Assembly (NCBI RefSeq): GCF_008704555.1 | Contig: NZ_CP023702.1 | Location: forward strand, 6,548,001 to 6,612,000 | Direction of reading: 5' to 3' | Source: Streptomyces nitrosporeus | GTDB taxonomy: Bacteria > Actinomycetota > Actinomycetes > Streptomycetales > Streptomycetaceae | Length of the DNA stretch: 64,000 nucleotides | Part shown: piece by piece, positions 61,355 to 64,000 of the stretch | Layout: the number at the start of each line of letters is the position of its first letter | Numbering within the stretch: the stretch's first letter is position 1 | Notes under the pieces: generated by a model | Databases searched by the model: none | What the model saw: the letters and a program-made list of their open reading frames with translations, nothing else | Told to the model about the DNA's origin: nothing | Translations under genes and position numbers: made by a program

Positions 61355-62290
61355 CTAGAAGTACCCTTCGCGCTTGCGGTCTTCCATCGCGGCTTCGGAC
61401 ATCTTGTCGTCGGCGCGGGTGGCGCCGCGTTCGGTGAGCCGGGAGGCGGCGATCTCGGTGATGACGGCGTCCAGGGTGGTGGCGTCGGAGTCGACGGCGC
61501 CGGTGCAGGACATGTCGCCGACGGTGCGGTAGCGGACCTGGCGGACCTCGGTCCTCTCGTGGTCCCGGGGGCCGCCCCAGTCGCCGGCGGTCAGCCACAT
61601 CCCGTTGCGGGCGAAGACCTCGCGCTCGTGGGCGAAGTAGATGCCGGGCAGCTCGACGCCCTCCCGGGCGATGTACTGCCACACGTCCAGCTCGGTCCAG
61701 TTGGAGAGGGGGAAGACCCGCACATGCTCCCCGGGGGCGTGGCGGCCGTTGTAGAGCTGCCACAGCTCGGGGCGCTGACGGCGGGGGTCCCACTGGGAGA
61801 ACTCGTCCCGCAGCGAGAAGACACGCTCCTTCGCGCGGGCCTTCTCCTCGTCACGCCGCCCGCCGCCGAAGACCGCGTCGAAGCGGTGGTGCTGGATCGC
61901 CTCGGTCAGCGGCACGGTCTGCAAGGGGTTGCGCGTCCCGTCGGGACGCTCCCGCAGCTTCCCCGCGTCGATGTACTCCTGGACCGAGGCCACGTGCAGC
62001 CGCAGCCCGTGCTCCGCCACGGTACGGTCGCGGTACTCCAGGACCTCGGGGAAGTTGTGCCCGGTGTCCACATGGAGCAGCGAGAAGGGCACCGGCGCCG
62101 GAGCGAACGCCTTCAGCGCCAGATGCAGCATCAGGATCGAGTCCTTGCCGCCGGAGAACAGGATCACCGGCCGCTCGAACTCCCCCGCCACCTCACGGAA
62201 GATGTGCACCGCCTCCGACTCCAGCGAGTCCAGATGACTGAGCGCGTACGGGTGATCGGTGCCCTCCGGCACGGTGACGACGGCACTCAC
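61355..62290 (-). CDS. cysD: Sulfate adenylyltransferase subunit 2
   Basis: This 311-residue ATP-sulfurylase catalytic subunit makes APS from ATP and sulfate. PP-loop motif PVILFSGGKDSILMLHLA (about residues 40-57), SLLHVDTGHNFPEVLE, GGGRRDEEKARAKER and VFPLSNWTELDVWQYI are all typical. GTG 62290 overlaps the cysC stop by 4 nt. Confidence 0.95.
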   Translation of the reverse strand: MSAVVTVPEGTDHPYALSHLDSLESEAVHIFREVAGEFERPVILFSGGKDSILMLHLALKAFAPAPVPFSLLHVDTGHNFPEVLEYRDRTVAEHGLRLHVASVQEYIDAGKLRERPDGTRNPLQTVPLTEAIQHHRFDAVFGGGRRDEEKARAKERVFSLRDEFSQWDPRRQRPELWQLYNGRHAPGEHVRVFPLSNWTELDVWQYIAREGVELPGIYFAHEREVFARNGMWLTAGDWGGPRDHERTEVRQVRYRTVGDMSCTGAVDSDATTLDAVITEIAASRLTERGATRADDKMSEAAMEDRKREGYF

Positions 62291-62847
62291 GCCAGACCCC
62301 TCTCGGTGAGCAGCGCGTGCAGCGCCGCGGCGGACTCCTGCACGGTCTGCCGGTGCGACTCGATGCGCAGGTCCGGCGACTCGGGGGCCTCGTAGGGGTC
62401 GTCGACCCCGGTCAGCCCGCTGATCTCGCCCGCCGCCTGCCTGGCGTACAGCCCCTTCACGTCACGGACCGAGCACACCTCGACCGGAGTCGCGACATGC
62501 ACCTCCAGATAGGGCGTGTCGCTGGCCCGGTGCCGCTCGCGGACCGCCCCGCGGCTGTCGGCGTACGGGGCGATCACCGGCACGAGGGTGGTGATGCCGT
62601 TGCGGGCCAGCACCTCCGCCACCAGGCCGATGCGCTGCACGTTGGTGTGCCGCTCCTCGCGGCTGAAGCCGAGACCGGCCGAGAGGAACGAGCGGATCTC
62701 GTCGCCGTCCAGGACCTCCACGCGGCGGCCGTCGTCGCGCAACCGTCCGGCGAGTTCGAGGGCGAGGGTCGTCTTGCCCGCGCTCGGCAGGCCGGTGAGC
62801 CATACCGTGGCCCCCGGCCGGCAGGTGCATATCGCTTGCTGTTCCAT
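62287..62847 (-). CDS. cysC: Adenylylsulfate kinase
   Basis: This 186-residue kinase phosphorylates APS to PAPS. It shows P-loop TVWLTGLPSAGKTTLALELA (about residues 14-33), LDGDEIRSFLSAGLGFSREER, and the lid FVxTP-equivalent VHVATPVEVCSVRDVKGLYA. ATG 62847 has GGAAGGGA. The operon cysC-cysD-cysN without a cysH reductase suggests PAPS supply, for example for sulfotransfer, though reduction genes may lie elsewhere. Confidence 0.94.
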   Translation of the reverse strand: MEQQAICTCRPGATVWLTGLPSAGKTTLALELAGRLRDDGRRVEVLDGDEIRSFLSAGLGFSREERHTNVQRIGLVAEVLARNGITTLVPVIAPYADSRGAVRERHRASDTPYLEVHVATPVEVCSVRDVKGLYARQAAGEISGLTGVDDPYEAPESPDLRIESHRQTVQESAAALHALLTERGLA

Positions 62848-62931
62848 CAGGTCCCTTCCGTTCGTGGTCGTGTCGGCCCCGGTCGCGCACGGGGGTCTCG
62901 GAGCTGCGGGCTCCTCTTCCGCCCGGTGCGT

Positions 62932-64000
62932 TCAGCCCGCGGACGGGACGGAGTTCCTGGGGGAGCCCGGGGCCGTGGCCTTCGCGCCCACGGAACTCTC
63001 CGGCGATCCCTCGCGGGGCAGCTGGAGGGTGAGGAACCCGAGAACCACCGCGACCACCGCGACCACGACGTAATACCACATGAAATCGCCGGTGATGTCC
63101 TTGAGGAATCCTGCCGTGTAGTTCCCGACGATTCCCCCTATTCCTTGCGTCACATTGGTGACGCCGAAGATGACGGTGGCCGCCGCCCCCGATGCCGACT
63201 TCGACACATAGGCGGGGACCAGTCCGTAGATCGGGTAGAACGCGAGGGCGAAGAGGACGCCGGAGACCATCGGGAGAAAACCGACCGGGGCGAGGACGAG
63301 CAGGACCGCAGAAAGGAAGAAGAGCGTGTAACACATCACCAGCGAGGCGCGTACGCCGATCCGGTCGGAGAGCCATCCGACGGCGAAACCGGCGAACATC
63401 CCGATGACGCCGATGGTTCCCCAGACCTGGGCTGCGAAATCGATGTCGAACCCCAGGCCTTCCCGCAGATACGGTGAGAGGTAGTTCTGGAACGGCATGC
63501 AGGCGAAGCCGTTGAGGAATTTCATCGTCCAGACGATGACCACCCAGCGCACCAGCACCATGCGCCAGCCGGCGCGGGCGCTGTCGTCCCCGCCGCCGGG
63601 CGCCGGAGCGTGGCCGCCGCCGGCCGGAACGGCGTCGTCCGGTGTGCCGGCGGCCGGACCGGCGGCCACGTCCTCCTCGCGGCGGAAGAGCCCGAGCCGG
63701 TGGAAGGTGAAGAAGGCCACCGCGGTCACCATCAGGGTGCCGGCCCCGACCGAGTACCACAGGCCCCGCCAGTTGTCGTCCCGGACGAAGCCCGGGACCA
63801 GGAGGCTGTTGACGAAGACCCCGTAACTGGTGCCGCTGGACACGAGCCCCAGCACCTTGCCCCGGTGCCGGTAGTCGATGACCCGGCCCACGATCTCGAC
63901 CAGCGGTACGTACACGGAGGCCGCCGTACCGCCCATGACCGTCAGCAGGACCGCGATCACGACGATGCTGTCGGTCACCGGCACCAGCACCAGGCACAGG
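62932..64000 (-). CDS. MFS transporter, 5' end beyond window
   Basis: At least 356 residues of a major-facilitator protein, with the start off the right edge; the frame is open to base 64000. Visible features are GKVLGLVSSGTSYGVFVNSL in transmembrane region 4, a charged Gly-rich central loop, AVGWLSDRIGVRASLVMCY (loop 8-9 motif), and VTQGIGGIVGNYTAGFLKD. The type recalls anion:proton or organic-acid symporters. It is 84 bp upstream of cysC on the same strand, so it may import a sulfur or oxoanion compound for that operon. Confidence 0.8.
   Translation of the reverse strand, partial: LCLVLVPVTDSIVVIAVLLTVMGGTAASVYVPLVEIVGRVIDYRHRGKVLGLVSSGTSYGVFVNSLLVPGFVRDDNWRGLWYSVGAGTLMVTAVAFFTFHRLGLFRREEDVAAGPAAGTPDDAVPAGGGHAPAPGGGDDSARAGWRMVLVRWVVIVWTMKFLNGFACMPFQNYLSPYLREGLGFDIDFAAQVWGTIGVIGMFAGFAVGWLSDRIGVRASLVMCYTLFFLSAVLLVLAPVGFLPMVSGVLFALAFYPIYGLVPAYVSKSASGAAATVIFGVTNVTQGIGGIVGNYTAGFLKDITGDFMWYYVVVAVVAVVLGFLTLQLPREGSPESSVGAKATAPGSPRNSVPSAG

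Noticed and set aside
1..64000. tRNA and rRNA genes.
   Set aside because: None seen by eye: no conserved T-loop GGTTCRANYCC with matching acceptor arms, and no rRNA-like stretches.

Overview
High G+C DNA with GTG/ATG starts, NTGA stop-start overlaps and conserved actinobacterial gene blocks indicates a Streptomyces (or close relative) chromosome. The left 35 kb and parts of the right side read as ordinary chromosomal backbone. About 42.7-51.5 kb is a decayed accessory region full of insertion-sequence remnants.

Left backbone (1-20.3 kb). The 3' part of priA is followed by fmt, rsmB, rpe and a SorC-type regulator. Next come a lone class I terpene synthase, guaB1 (GMP reductase type), and an amino-acid catabolic block: aldehyde dehydrogenase, Lrp/AsnC regulator, and a nitrilase-fold amidase paired with a flavin amino-acid 2-monooxygenase that resemble Pseudomonas DavA/DavB. 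A DUF5995 protein, an NCS2 uracil/xanthine permease, and an MFS transporter divergent from a ROK repressor (palindromic operator between them) complete this part.

Middle (20.5-42.7 kb). A secreted GH18 chitinase has a readable promoter overlapped by DasR-type direct repeats. An FMN riboswitch precedes ribD-ribE-ribM-ribBA-ribH, and hisE-hisG follow. After these lie a PH-domain protein, two overlapping CNNM/CBS transporters, an EccA-like AAA ATPase, a P-loop kinase and an exported C39-like peptidase. A tightly coupled five-gene lipid operon follows: flavoprotein, DUF1365, two cyclopropane-fatty-acid-synthase-like methyltransferases, DUF1295. It has the composition of the mycobacterial ufaA1 locus.

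Accessory region (42.7-51.5 kb). It holds a broken PIG-L deacetylase, IS701-, IS5- and IS630-type transposase remnants, a SUKH (SMI1/KNR4) protein, and an operon-like run of decayed GT2 glycosyltransferase, intact PIG-L deacetylase, tandem-Nudix protein and GFA-fold protein. A compact IS5-related unit is bracketed by matched inverted ends and TTA repeats. It appears to carry a CPCC cysteine-rich protein gene as a passenger beside a frameshifted transposase, and is the most unusual structure seen.

Right side (51.5-64 kb). A self-sufficient P450-reductase fusion lies with a beta-lactamase-fold serine hydrolase, an SDR and a TetR regulator, with palindromic candidate operators at both ends. A 5'-truncated alkylsulfatase abuts a PPK2 polyphosphate kinase. 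A haloalkane-dehalogenase/epoxide-hydrolase-like enzyme and a cysC-cysD-cysN sulfate-activation operon, preceded by an MFS transporter that runs off the window, complete the sequence. Functional names come from recognised motifs and family resemblance read by eye; no database search was possible.
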